DNA of 64,000 nucleotides, taken from positions 248,001 through 312,000 of the forward strand of contig QYRS01000014.1 in assembly GCA_006503535.1 (NCBI GenBank), written 5' to 3'. Positions 1-11,128 of the stretch are shown in pieces. Numbering within the stretch: the first letter of the stretch is position 1; the number at the start of each line of letters is the position of its first letter. The position numbers and the translations under genes are program-made. Source of the DNA: Arthrinium phaeospermum. Lineage: Eukaryota; Ascomycota; Sordariomycetes; Amphisphaeriales; Apiosporaceae. The notes beneath the pieces were generated by a model. That model was not told the origin of the DNA. It did not search any database and saw only the letters and a program-made list of their open reading frames with translations.

Positions 1-674
1 GCAGGCGGGTGCGGAAGAGGAAGTCGACGGCGCGCTCGCGGCGGGCGCGGTGCGCGAACTCGGATTCGTGGCACTTGTGGAAGCGGCCGCGGGGCTTGCA
101 GAGGAGGCACTTTTCGTTGCGGAGAAAGGTGCTGTTCATGAGGACCATGCCCTGCTGGCTGACGCAGACGCCGCAGTAGCGCCTGGGCGCTTCCTTGACG
201 TCGACGACGAGGGTAGTAGTAGGTCGCTCCCCGTCGGTCCAGGGGATCTTCTCCAGGATGGCTTCGTAGGGGTTGAAGGCGTGGTGGCCGAGGGGGTCCT
301 GGAGGGGCGTGCACTGCGGGGTCGGGACGATGCGCTGGCACTTGTGGCACGCGACGTTCTTGCGGCAGACGGGGCAGCGCGTGTGGCCGGCCGCGATCCA
401 TTTCCGGATGCAGTGGCTTCCGATCGCGTGGCCGCAGGCGAGGACCGACGTGGGCTCCAGCTGCTTCTGGGCGTAAAAGTCCTCGACCGGCACGGGGGAG
501 CCCGCCCGGACCAGTTCGGCCACCATGTCGCCGACGTCGGTGGAGATATCCAACATGGAGAGACAGATGGAACACTCGGCATGGAGCCGGGGTTTGCCGG
601 GCTGGCCTGCCTCTTTCAGCCAGCCGATGAAGTCCGGCAGCCATGCCGAGTTGATAGTGCTACTTTCAGCCATG
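1..674 (-). CDS. RING-type zinc-finger protein, 3' part cut by window edge
   Basis: The reading frame opens with ATG at 672-674 (plus coordinates) and stays open to base 1, so the C-terminus lies outside the window; 224 codons are visible. A RING-like module follows about 28 residues of leader: a CSIC pair, an insertion of about 45 residues, then CGHAIGSHC and CPVC. A second cysteine-rich module follows (CHKC, CGVC, CLLC). By family knowledge such proteins are candidate E3 ubiquitin ligases; no substrate can be inferred. The position that is usually a third-pair His/Cys (between CGH and the next Cys) is Gly, so zinc binding may be atypical. The same module order and the same Gly occur in the divergently transcribed neighbour at 1243-2292, so the two are paralogues. 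No intron is needed in the visible part. Confidence 0.8.
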
Positions 675-1242
675 ATTGCCAGGGCTGACTTGTTGGTATT
701 ACCAAAATAATCGAAACGAGTGTACGGGTATCACGAAAGAGCTTAGTCGGATCCTGGTTCAGGCGATGCATTGGCCCAGAAAGTAAGCCAGCTGATCTTT
801 AAGTATAAAGTGTAACTCACAGTGCCGTATTCTAAAAGCTCATGTTTCTATAACAGGCCTAGAGTGATTGGTTCCTGTGTCTTTGTATCACTGCAACAGT
901 TCGCGTGGGGAGCTCATATTGGGTTGGAAGATTCACAAAGCCCGGGCACTGTACCAAAAAGAAATCGTTTCTGATCGAAAAGAGTCTTTATCCTGCCTAC
1001 AATGGCATTGTGTCGACCACTGCGCCAAGGGCGCAGCCTTCCGCCAAGTCTTCAAACAATCGCTTTGTCTGATATTCTGTCGACACCAGTATACTAGTCT
1101 ACGTGTCCCGGTAATACATATAGTAGGATTGGTCCGTCCCAATACTCCAAATTTGTTTCGGCCAGCGGACACTCACGCAGGCGTATCACACTTGCCAACA
1201 CATCTATATCGCCTTTTATATCTCGATTACAAGACCGCAGCC
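675..1242. other. intergenic region between divergent RING genes
   Basis: This 0.57-kb stretch separates the two divergent paralogues and should hold both promoters. The downstream gene's frame is open back to a TTG at 868 but has no ATG before 1243, and the base composition drops to average here, so I treat it as non-coding. Confidence 0.5.
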
Positions 1243-2292
1243 ATGGCTTCTTCGAACCCCACCCCCGGCCAAGAGCCCCTCCACGCCGACGCCCCGGCTC
1301 CGACGACCATTGAGCACTCGCTCCTGTTTCCCGAGTACGTGGCCTGGATGACGGGCGAGAAGGGCCCCAAGGAGCAAACCCACCTCTGCACCATGTGCGC
1401 CATCTGCCTGGAGAACGTGCTCGACATCTCCCCGGCGGCCGCCGGCGACTCGTGGAGGTCGCTCGTGGCGCCGGACCACGACCACTCGGGCCACACGTAC
1501 GAGCGCACCGGCCTCCTGCCCTGCGGCCACCTGATCGGCGTCGACTGCCGCAAACAGCAGCGAGAAAAGCTGGAAGAGTGCCCGATATGCCGCCAAAACG
1601 CCGCATGCGGCAAGTGCAATCTCCCTGTGCTGCTGGAGTGCGTCAGGGGCGGAGGGGGCACCCCTCTCTCGGTCCGCCGCGACGCCCCCCTGCCGGCCGT
1701 GGACGCCAGGACCGGCCGGTCCAAGAATATCTACTGCCGGCAGTGCATGGTCCGGCAGGCCGTGCTCCTGCTCAACCAGGCCTTCATCGGCAACGAGGAA
1801 TGCCTCCTCTGCCGCGAGGACAGCTTCTTCCCCCCGCAGCCCCTCGAGTCCGCCGCGGCCCACCGCGCCCGCCGCCAGCAAGCCGCGGACCTGCACCTCC
1901 GCGAGCGGCTGCAGCTGGTGTGCCGCCTCGTGCTGCCGTCGCTGCCGACCAAGTGGGCCGGCGACGACGCCTTGGAGCAGTTCTGGCGCCCGCTGCGGGA
2001 CGACTTCCCCGAGGCCGTGCTCGAGCAGGAGAAGGACAACTGGGCCTTCCTGCGGCCGCGCATCTTCGGCAACTGCCGCATCACCGGCGACCGGGTCGGC
2101 CCCCTCTCTCGATCCTCCCCGGCCCTCGCCCAGGCGGGGCTCCTCCTCAGCACCGTGGCCAGGTCCACGGTCCGGATCGGCTTGGCCTGGTACCCCGACG
2201 TCGACGACTTGATGGCCATTGATGCCTCCCAGCCCGCGCCGCTAAACAGGGCTATGTTTGCTAATTTCATGGATGATAATATTGCAATTTAG
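1243..2292 (+). CDS. RING-type zinc-finger protein (paralogue of left neighbour)
   Basis: Single-exon frame of 349 residues from the first ATG at 1243. The RING-like module has CAIC near residue 47, CGHLIGVDC near residue 94 and CPIC near residue 114. A second Cys-rich module follows with CGKC, CRQC and CLLC. The C-terminal third has no visible metal ligands and no obvious domain. Family knowledge suggests a ubiquitin-ligase-like role. As in the divergent copy at 1-674, the usual fifth zinc ligand is Gly. The order of both Cys modules and an HRARR-type basic patch after the last CxxC are shared, which supports duplication. Specific function is unknown. Confidence 0.8.
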   Translation: MASSNPTPGQEPLHADAPAPTTIEHSLLFPEYVAWMTGEKGPKEQTHLCTMCAICLENVLDISPAAAGDSWRSLVAPDHDHSGHTYERTGLLPCGHLIGVDCRKQQREKLEECPICRQNAACGKCNLPVLLECVRGGGGTPLSVRRDAPLPAVDARTGRSKNIYCRQCMVRQAVLLLNQAFIGNEECLLCREDSFFPPQPLESAAAHRARRQQAADLHLRERLQLVCRLVLPSLPTKWAGDDALEQFWRPLRDDFPEAVLEQEKDNWAFLRPRIFGNCRITGDRVGPLSRSSPALAQAGLLLSTVARSTVRIGLAWYPDVDDLMAIDASQPAPLNRAMFANFMDDNIAI

Positions 2293-2420
2293 ATAATAGG
2301 TAGGGACCCTCGGAGAAATGCAGGAGTTTGGAAGAAATTGACGAGCGAGCCTTGGTTGAACACGGGTTTGACCCCTTCGTGGTATGATTGATTGATCAAG
2401 TGACTGACAGTGACAGTGAC

Positions 2421-2987
2421 TTACGCGAATCCACCCTTCCTCATTTCCCTCGGCTCGCTTCCGTCGGGACATCTCCAGTACTGACTCAACTGTTCCAATG
2501 CCTCCTTCGCGACGCCAGCACCCAAGACGCCCTCCGTCTCCAAGTCGCCCACGACGACGGAGATCCAGTGGCGGCAGCCCTCCCACTCCGGCGAGAACGT
2601 GTACTTGTGTCGGCCTTTGGCCTGGATAAGTTGCAGGATCCCGGCCGCTGTAGTAGTAGTAGAGGACTGGCTGTTCCGGTGTAGGAGGTCGTACGGGAAG
2701 TTCCGCAGCGTCTCGTCCGTGTAGGCGCGGTCGCGGATCGCGGTGACGAGGATCTTGCCGCGCAGGCCGTCCTCGCCGTAGCCGGGCGCCATGTCGAGCA
2801 TGATGCTGGAGCTGGGTGAGGTCTCGAGGCAGATGACCCAGTGGTTGGTGGGGGGCTGGTCGTCTTCGCCTTCGTTAAATTCGTTGCGTAGGGCACAGAG
2901 GTGGATTTTCTGGACCACGGCTTTTTGCAGCTGCTCATCCGAGACCTCAAGGTCCCAGTTGGCGCTGTCTAGTATTGAAGATGACAT
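2421..2987 (-). CDS. hypothetical protein, DUF7770-like
   Basis: Intronless frame of 188 residues when started at the ATG whose first base is 2987 (MSSSILDS). The frame is open 30 codons further upstream but only from a non-ATG codon. The sequence has a run resembling a conserved fungal family of unknown function that I recall as DUF7770: HWVICLE, an acidic GYGEDG loop, a KGRHKYTFSPEWEGCRHW block near residues 125-145, and a C-terminal YWRCPDG...REMRKGGF. The family name is from memory and should be treated as tentative. No signal peptide or membrane segment is visible. It lies tail-to-tail with the RING gene ending at 2292. Confidence 0.7.
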   Translation of the reverse strand: MSSSILDSANWDLEVSDEQLQKAVVQKIHLCALRNEFNEGEDDQPPTNHWVICLETSPSSSIMLDMAPGYGEDGLRGKILVTAIRDRAYTDETLRNFPYDLLHRNSQSSTTTTAAGILQLIQAKGRHKYTFSPEWEGCRHWISVVVGDLETEGVLGAGVAKEALEQLSQYWRCPDGSEPREMRKGGFA

Positions 2988-3423
2988 GGTGGCCGACTTG
3001 GTGTGGTGTTTCAAGATTGACAGAGGGAAATGGCCGGTGGCTGGGTTCAGTAGCCGAAATAAAATGACAAAGACCAATGGAAAGAGCTAGGCCCAAGTTT
3101 GCGGTTTCCATGGTTCGTACTGGTAAACTTTGACGCCCCGTTCCAACCTTCCTTGTCCGGCGTGAATACTGTTACCAAGGGTATTCGCTGAGGATTGAAC
3201 GAGACATTGGCATGGCTTTACCATCTTTTTATCGAGTAGCAATGAGACGTATGGAATTAAACAAGACGACCTCAATTCTATTTCTTTACGACAAGTACTC
3301 GTTCTTTCCCTCTTTTATCCCCTTGATACTCGGTAGACTAATAGCCGGCTTCGGGTGGGTCGTAGACTATTCGGTCCCATTACCAAAATGCTCATTTCCT
3401 CGCCGCGGTAAACCCACTCCGAG
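2988..3423. other. intergenic spacer
   Basis: About 0.44 kb between two minus-strand genes. It should contain the promoter of the 2421-2987 gene and the 3' untranslated region of the ANK-HET gene. No coding frame is convincing. Confidence 0.4.
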
Positions 3424-6400
3424 CTACCGTAGAATGAACTCCTCGAACCCACGCCCCTCTTCCCGCGCAGCACGAACGGCCTGCCCTTGCATAAGGTCGT
3501 AGACATAACAGTCCCCGAGGAAGATGTAATGGTCGGACATGGGGCGGAGGACGGCCGGCACGCGCATGCCCGCCAAGACGACCAGTAGGTCCCCCTCCCG
3601 TACGTACCTTGGCCCCAGCCCCAGATAGCCCTGGGCCGTAGTAAAAAGCGAAAATTGATGCTGCGCAGGCAGCACGGTCCCCATCAGGGACAGCACCTCG
3701 CTCGCGGTCTGCTGACCCACATCGCCCTCCTCCTCGAAGCCCCAGCATTCATTGATGTTGCCGCGGTCTTCTGAGCTGTCGTGGTCGTGTTGGTGACGGA
3801 GGATCTGCTCGAACTCTTCCATCAGTCGCTTACGTGGCTCCTCGTCGTCGGATCTCACCTGGTGCGTCATGTAGTACGAGGTGATCCACGCGTACGCCAG
3901 CCGCCGAAGACGCCTGGAGTCCTCTGGACTCATCTCGTGGCCCGGGGGTCCCGTGCCGCTCATATCCCGGATGAGGGTGCGGAAGAACAACTGGCTCAGG
4001 GGGAGGCCTCCAGGCAGCTCTGGAGGCAAAGTGCTCCGGGCGAACTCCAGCCAGATGTTCGTGATCTCATGGCCACCCCTCCATAGAGTCTGCGGAGCCG
4101 TCGCGGATCGGACGGTGCAGCAACGGATGCCACGTACTGTCAAGTCGCCTTCATTCTCGGGGGCACGCCATACGTGGGGCTCTCCGTCAGAAGCCCTCGC
4201 GCGCTCCTTGAGCTGCGGGCTGGATCGCATAATCGTGGGCGGATAATGCGTCATCTGCCTGGTCAGATCAGGGACCCACGAAGGTAGGCCCGGGACCTCC
4301 TTGTCGGTGGCGAATTGATGTTCGAGACACAAAATATCCAAGCTCCAGGAGCGCTGGACCTCGGCCAAGACGAAATCGGTGTAAATTCGCCCAACGGACA
4401 GCCCGTAATCTGGAACTATACTGCTCCGCTTTCCTGGTGAGACCAGTCCCAGCAGAGCATAGATCTTGTCTCGGGGGTTCGTCGTGGCTGAGCGCGAGGT
4501 GAGGCAGACCAAGTCGAGCATGTCGTAGTCCGGCCGCTCTTCCGGGCGGTCGAGGATCCACCGGATGGGCTCGAGTTGCTCCAGCACGTTTTGCCTGATC
4601 CACGAACCCAGATTCACCTCGGATAGCTCCGGGTCCTGCTCGGCGTTCAGGTCTCTTTCCGTCATGAGCTTCAACAGCTGTTCGACCGCATTCCGAAACG
4701 TGTCCCATGTTACAGCCCGTTTCCCGCAGATAAGGAGCGGGGAGGGGTTGGATGACGCGAGCCCAATTTCTTGGAGGATCCAGGCACGACTCCAATAAGG
4801 CCTGGAAAACAAGCGCTCCATGGCATCCCATCTGGGTTTTACCGACCCATGAAGCCAGGACTTGCTCAGCACGTCCGCTGGGGAAGTGAATCCCTTATCG
4901 CCGAGCTGGTTGGCCAATGCTATTCCCATCCCGGCGACGCCTGGCCGCGGGTTGAAGGAAAGCTCGACTCCTGGAAACCCCGGCTCGGCGTCTTTTCCTA
5001 TCTCAAACTTCAGGACCAGTCCATCTTCCCTTGCTGTCGAGAGGGATCCCTCCTCGCTACCTACCGCCGATGCCAAAGCCCCCACAAGGGGTATCAGCTG
5101 GTGCAGGTACCCCAGCTGGACGAGAAGCTCCATGGCCTGCGAGCTGTTGTCGCTGTCTTCGCCCAGCCACACCAGCACCCGTTCCGCCATTGAGTAGATC
5201 TCGCCCATCAACGAAATTTGACTGCTCTTTTCCGCGATGTTGCTTTGGTCTATGCAGATGGCGTCGATCCAGACGTGATGCACATTGGGTACCGTATCCA
5301 GAGGCAGCATCTCCCGGAGGGCTTTGATGGCCGCTATGGCATTCACAGTGTGCGAAACCTCCTTCTTGTTGATTAGAACAGGACCCGTGATATTTGGGTC
5401 TCCCCACGTATACGATAATGCGTAGTAGGGTGGCGCTGCGTCGATGGAAAATGTCTGCAGGAGACAACTGGGAATATCCGCCGACAGTCCGGGTTCTTCA
5501 ATCAAGAGAAGGCGGATCTCGCGCTTATCCGCATGCAACGGCTGGTAAAGAGGCGCGACAGGTTGAGGAGACGTTGAGGATGGGCTGTTTACGATATCTG
5601 CCCCATCATCGTTCCGGGAGTGCAGAATCCGCTGGGCGGTCAGTCCACCGTTCTGAACTAAGTAGCTTCTCATCTGATCCATATATTGGGTGCCCAGTTT
5701 TCCATTGACGAGATCCAGTGGGGTCTGGACCGTATCTGAGATGCAGTTGATGTCTGCACCGGCTTCAAGCAGGAGCTTGACTACGTCAAGGTGGCCATCG
5801 TTGGCAGCCCAATGCTAAATGTGTTTCAGATGGTACGTTCGAAACCAAGACTTGGCGTGGATTACCAGTGGTGACCAATTGAAGGGTGTTTTGAACGACG
5901 GGTCCATCCCATGACGCAGCATCGTCCGTACTCTATCTGTCTTGCCACCAGCTGCGGATGAGTAGAGCGCATTTGTCCCGTCAGGTAGCATTACGTTCTT
6001 TTGAGCACCGGACGCTATCAAGATGCCAGCGACAGCTTCGTGATCTCTGGACCCGCAGATTTGACTGAAGGGGGTGTGCCCATTGTTGCTTCTGGCATTG
6101 ACGTTGGCTTCCCTGGATACCAGGAGCTCCACCATCTTGCTGTTGTTCCTTTCGCATGCCACGTGGAGACAAGTCAATCCTTCCGTGTCCCGGGAAGTGA
6201 CGCCAACACCGCCTGAGAGGATCGCGGACACTGCCTCGGGGAACCCCTTTTCAACTGCAACAAACAGCGCCACATGCGCCAAGCTTTCGTTGTGATTCCA
6301 CATGTCCTCTTGAGAGACCAACGTACTGATAGCAGTATGGTCATTGCGCAATGTAGCGACGAGGAGACCAAGTCCGGCTCCGAGGGAGGTCGACTCTGAA

Positions 6401-6636
6401 CGTGGAAGCTGGGCTGCCAGCGCGATCTTCTGAGCTACTCCTTTGTAGACTGTGTCGGTATCGGCTGTTTTCAAGTCGTCTGGCTCTCCCTGCCATAAAG
6501 CCTCGACTGCTTGGCACTTTCGCAACCAAGAGGCAAGAAGGCTGGAATCCGCTTCCACCTCCGATGAAGACATTTGACCATCCAGATCCGTTAGGGATGT
6601 GCCTCTTTCAGGGGTTGGTGCTGGTGATGTCGCCAT
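3424..6636 (-). CDS. ankyrin-repeat / HET domain protein
   Basis: Two exons (6636-5866 and 5814-3424) joined over a 51-bp intron with a GTAAT donor and TTTAG acceptor, phase 0. The join completes an ankyrin repeat (WSPL then HWAANDGHLDVVK), which is strong support. The product is 1053 residues. Ankyrin-like repeats occupy roughly residues 105-300. The HET domain starts near residue 387 with YYALSYTWGDP, followed near 439 by WIDAICIDQ and the SLMGEIYSMAERVLVWLG block. HET proteins act in heterokaryon incompatibility and more general nonself-triggered cell death. A HET domain behind a repeat array resembles a fungal immune-receptor-like layout, although no NACHT/NB-ARC domain is present. The C-terminal 450 residues are the usual poorly conserved HET tail. 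The trigger and partner are unknown. Confidence 0.9.
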
Positions 6637-7010
6637 CTTGGGCGATGAGCTTGTGCATACAAAGATTTAGGTGTTGTGCATCAAGCCAGGAGAATAGGAA
6701 GAAACGGCGGAAGAAGTGAGATCTCAATATTATTTGGCAGCACACGTAAGACGGGTTAATCGGCCGGAGGAGTTAACTACTTAGTTGTACTCGCCATGTT
6801 GCCTAGCATGGATGCTATTTTTGGGGTCGTCCCCACCTGGTTCTTGGGAAATGGGTCCATTTTCTCTTAAGACTTCAAATATTGGTAGTTCCTTGTCGCT
6901 CGTTTTTCGCGTTTGCTAGCGCACCCCCGCCCTTTCTCTCAACCACTCACCACTTCAACCCTCTTCTATGCCCCTCCCCACAAGGCGTCCAACTAGTCAA
7001 TTCGGAGAGA
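6637..7010. other. divergent promoter region
   Basis: This 0.37-kb interval lies between the ANK-HET gene (minus) and the DUF3632-like gene (plus). The part just before 7011 is pyrimidine-rich, as is common upstream of fungal start codons. No gene seen. Confidence 0.4.
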
Positions 7011-8263
7011 ATGGAGTCAGTTAGACTCGAGTTTGACGTCGACGCCATACCCGAGTGCGTACTCCGCATGAAAGAGGCCCCACACACGCGCAGGTGCTCT
7101 GTCTTAATACGCGCGCGTGTGGCCAAGGATCGGTGCGCCGAAGCGTTGAACAAGCACTTCCGCGCCCACAACCCGGTCGACTTCCGGAAGACGTGCTACG
7201 AGATCATCAAGATCCTCCCGGGGAAGGGCGACGCGCCCCCCAAAGGCGAGTCGGCGGAGCGCACCATGGTGTGCCACGTCTTCATCGAGGCCGCGGAGCA
7301 GATCCCGTACTGGCACCCGGCCCAGACGAGGCTGGCGCAGCTGATGGCCGCACTGACCGGCTCGCCAAAGACCGGAACTATCGAGAACCTGCCGCCAAAG
7401 TCCGGAGAAATTGATATGCTGGTACGTCATTTGTCATAGCTGAGAGGCGACTTGGGATATGGGGTTTCATGGTGCTAAATGATAGCATGTTTGGGCTGGC
7501 TAGGAACCGATGGACGGTCCCCGATACAGGGTCGAGTTCGAGGCACTCAAGGATGCGATTATGGACCGCTACAAGCGTAGGTCTTCCTCACTCATCTATT
7601 GGTCATGTCCAAAATCATCACCTGAACGAGCCAGGCTCATGCCTCGTGGGAGGATCTCCCTCTTCCGGCCTGCACATACGCACGAATACTAAAAGACAGA
7701 CAGCCCCCACTCAAGACCCCTTGCACTATGGGCTCGATGAACCAGCAAGACTCGAGCGTGCAAAGCGTTGGATCAACGTGAGTGCATTCTATGCAAACAT
7801 CTCCCTCTTAGGGTGGAGCAAAACCTCGCCAAACCTACTGCCCGCGGTCATGGGATTCGCTTTTGGCAATTTCCCCCCCATTCCTTATGATCCTGGCGTC
7901 GATCCCTATTGGCGGGACACCCATGTTTGCGCCGCGGCCCAGTGGATCATCTACAGTGGCCAGAACATCTTCCGGCAGGTAATGAACCCAAAAGAGACTC
8001 TCGAGGCGTGGGAACGTCCGCTGCGAATACCGCTGCCAGAGTGGCAACGCTGGAAAGAAGGGTTTAGAGACGTTATCAACGACGCAGGACGCCAGGATGA
8101 GGCCCGGGTTTTGGCCAGGAGAGCCGCCAACCTGATGGACTGTCTCGAAGAGAACATGCTGCCGGTGCTAGGAGGTGCGCAGTTTGAGGGAGGCCAGAGC
8201 ACTGATGGTTTGCTAGCTGGTTCAAGTACTGGCATGCCCGATCAACCAAACCAATTACAGTAA
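7011..8263 (+). CDS. hypothetical protein, DUF3632-like
   Basis: Three exons: 7011-7421, 7504-7576 and 7704-8263, giving 347 residues. Intron 1 (82 bp, GTACGT...CTAG) is phase 0. Intron 2 (127 bp, GTAGGT...ACAG, with a branch-like ATACTAAA) is phase 1. The layout recalls the fungal DUF3632 family: an N-terminal IPYWHPAQTRLAQLMAAL helix, a middle RWINVSAFYANI segment, and an AAAQWIIYSGQ helix, followed by a charged helical C-terminus. The family call is from memory and is moderately secure; no biochemical role is known. The exon 3 start could shift by a few bases because three AGs occur in a row there. Confidence 0.65.
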
Positions 8264-8431
8264 CAAAAAACACACATCGTATTGTGTCATTGATTTATCT
8301 TTTTAGCTATTATTGATTATGCCTATTCATGAACTTCATGAACTAAGTAAGCTTCATAGTATGCAAGCCGGGTCACAACGCTATCATTCCTCTTCTGCCA
8401 ACAACCGCCATGTCATCTCGCGCGCGATCGT

Positions 8432-9541
8432 CTATACCGCCTGTCCCGGATGGCTCGCCGCCGGCGGGTGGGGAGCGTAGAAGCCCTCAGCGGGCGCGGC
8501 ATGGGCCTGCGGGCTGGCGGCGGCGGCGGCCTTCTCGTTGTGCGCGGCGGGCGTCATGTAGGTCTGCGGGGGCATCATGGGCATCATGCCGGGCTGCTGG
8601 GGCGTCATGTACATGGACATGTGCTGGGCGGGGACCATGATGATGGGCCCGCGCATCCGGTTGCGCTGGTTGGTCTCGACGCAGGCGCGGACGAAGATGA
8701 TGAAGTGCGTGAGGCTGCAGAAAGAACACGGCATGTCAGTATAGGGGCGAACATTCCCGGGGTTGTTGAGGATGAGGTTGGTTCGGGTTTGTGCGGTATT
8801 GTAGTACACTTACGTGAGAAGGCCAATGAAAGCCACCAGCGCCCGCCCAATGCTGACGAAACTCCTCCTCGCGGCGACGGCATCCGCGGTGCAATACTCC
8901 TCGTAGTAGTCGTGGTAGTAGTCGGAGTTGAGGTAGTAGTCGTCTTCGCACATGCGGTCCCTGTACCTATAACCGATGGCGGACGATAAGGAGAAGAGCA
9001 GGGTGACGAGGCCGCCGAGCCAAAGGATCAGGTCCACGCCGACATGGGCACCCGGGTGGATACCCTTGAGGTGGGCGTTGTCCTGCTGCGCCTGTTGCTG
9101 CTGCTGCTGCTGCGCATTGGAGGCGAGGCGGCGGTGGCGGACGAGGCGGGTGCCGACGGCGATGAGCGCGACCAGGTCCCAGATGACGCAGCCGACGACG
9201 AGGGGGATGACAATGTACTCGTAGCCGGAGCTGTACATGTCGCTGTGGGGGCCCCGGGCCAGGGTCACGGCCAGTATGAGCGTGATGATAGCGAAGATGA
9301 TGGAGGCGACGGTCAGGCCGATCTTGGCCCAGTACCAGTTCTTGTCAAAGGGGACGACGCGGGGCGCCGCGCCGTAGGCGTAGTACGGGGCCGGCTGCTG
9401 GAAGGGCTGCGCCGCTGCCTGCTGTTGGGGCACGTAGGACGCGCGAGGCTGCTGTGGAGGCGACATAGCGGACGGAGGCTGGGTTGGCCCTGCGGTCGGC
9501 TGCTGTCCTTGGACCGGCGACGATGCTTGAGGTTGCTCCAT
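8432..9541 (-). CDS. four-transmembrane (MARVEL-like) membrane protein
   Basis: Two exons, 9541-8814 and 8714-8432, separated by a 99-bp intron (GTAAGT...CTGCAG, phase 2); 336 residues from the first ATG at 9541 (a GTG five codons upstream is not a likely fungal start). A Gln/Pro-rich cytosolic N-terminus of about 65 residues precedes four hydrophobic segments: WAKIGLTVASIIFAIITLIL, YIVIPLVVGCVIWDLVALIA, VDLILWLGGLVTLLFSLSSA, and a last helix (ALVAFIGLLTLTHFIIFV) split by the intron. The loop before the last helix is Tyr/Asp/Glu-rich. The C-terminus is Met/Pro-rich (MTPQQPGMMPMMPP). The topology fits MARVEL-like fungal proteins. Function is unknown. Confidence 0.8.
9092..9112 (-). repeat. CAG trinucleotide run encoding Gln7
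   Basis: Seven consecutive Gln codons (six CAG and one CAA) lie inside the membrane protein gene, in the loop between the second and third membrane segments. Confidence 0.8.
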
Positions 9542-11128
9542 CTCTCCCTTTTTCACCTTCCTCCCAGATTATACCGAGACACAATTGCTCAAAGAGCCCT
9601 TGAAGGCGACTTCTAAAGCCTCCTCAATATTGTGAGCTTGATATATCCAAGTTGATAACCAAGGTTGAATCGCAAGATCGGCGGATTAAGCTTTGAGATG
9701 CCACTTCGGAAGCACCCGAGTGTGGGTGTGGAACAAGACAAGACCGACAACTAATAATAGCCCTGACTAGCAATCCTACCTAGTCGGGAAAAAGATAGGC
9801 GCTGGGTATAAGGCAGGAATTATTATTGGCTGTAATTGCCGTGAAAAATAAACGAGCGACAATTGCGAGCGACGAGAATGACAAACAAGCGGTGGCCTCC
9901 GAAGCAAGGGGGATGCCGCCGACTTTTTATTCTAGTCGACGGCCTGTTGTCCGGGAACCACAATCGCGGCAGGCAGCTAGGCAGCAGCTTAAGGGCGGCC
10001 CAGAGAGAAAGAAAATGAAAATTGCTTTAGTCAGGGGGGCGCGGCGAGCGCCAAGAGCGGCACAGAACCGAGAACAGCCCATTTTCCTACCCGTAGACCC
10101 AGTTCGGATAAGGACCGTGGGCGCTAGCCCTTTACGTGTCGGTGGTCCGAAGCGACGATGGCCCGATTAGCTGTCGCTAATATTAGCAAACCAACCCGCT
10201 TAAGTAGCGGCCCCAGCTTTTACCCACGGCGCCACAGCCGCAGACCGTTGTTGTTGTTTGTCCTCGCCCTTCTCGTGTTCGCCGAATCATCATTCAATAC
10301 CACCGTGTGCCGTCACTGTCGCTTTCATACCTTCTAGGGACGTCCTTTTGAGTGGGTCGTCACTGACCCTGGTACCAATGCGGCTCTCCAACCTCTTGTT
10401 TGTGGGGAGAGCGGATGCCGACCTGATGTGTCCTGCAGAGTAATCCGTTAGGGAACACGCAGCACCGCCGCATGGACCGGACCATAATTGACAATCATTG
10501 TCACCATGTAACGTACATATCTTATGCTCGCTTCTATGTCAGCCAACACACTAGAGAATATGCTTCATCTGGACGCATATACAGTACAAGGACTGACAGA
10601 CCACATATAAGCATTCGAGGCCTGCAACAAGTATCAACTACTTCGTAATAAAGCGTGAGAAAAGCAGGAAGGGCTCTGGCACCGCTGGTGAACATTTTTG
10701 GCTTATAAGATACTACGATAACGGGAGCCGTGAGAGAGGAATTCTCCAATATGTTATTAAAGGGAGCTGCTTTAGCTTGAATTGTATGGGGGAATTTTCT
10801 CGACTCGTGACTCTTAACAAGATTTGCGTGCCTCTGGCGAATTTCAGTATAATACATGGTATCTATGTTGAGGGGAACATGACCCCGGGATGGTGACCGG
10901 GTCCTTTCTTGATCTCGGGCATATGGGCAGCGCGTAGTTTACCCCGTCTTCTTCGTCTGTCCTTTCACCGCGTGTCCTGGAATTCCGGTTTACCTGATAA
11001 CTTCTCCATATTCTCTTCCTTCTCCCGCCTCGTAATGTTGGCTCGCTACACAAGGATCAGTCTCTGCTGCTCTCTTTCGACCCGTGGCACCGACGGCTAC
11101 CCCATTGGCTTGTCGATATCTTGCTCGT
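9542..11128. other. 1.6-kb intergenic region
   Basis: Only short, non-ATG-initiated frames are present, without family resemblance. The first part is the promoter of the minus-strand membrane gene. The rest is of average GC and shows no repeat or RNA gene that I can support. Confidence 0.4.

Noticed and set aside
50..688. Plus-strand frame of 212 codons at the left edge
   Set aside because: It starts at GTG and is antisense to the RING gene, whose frame carries clear zinc ligands and extends to the edge.
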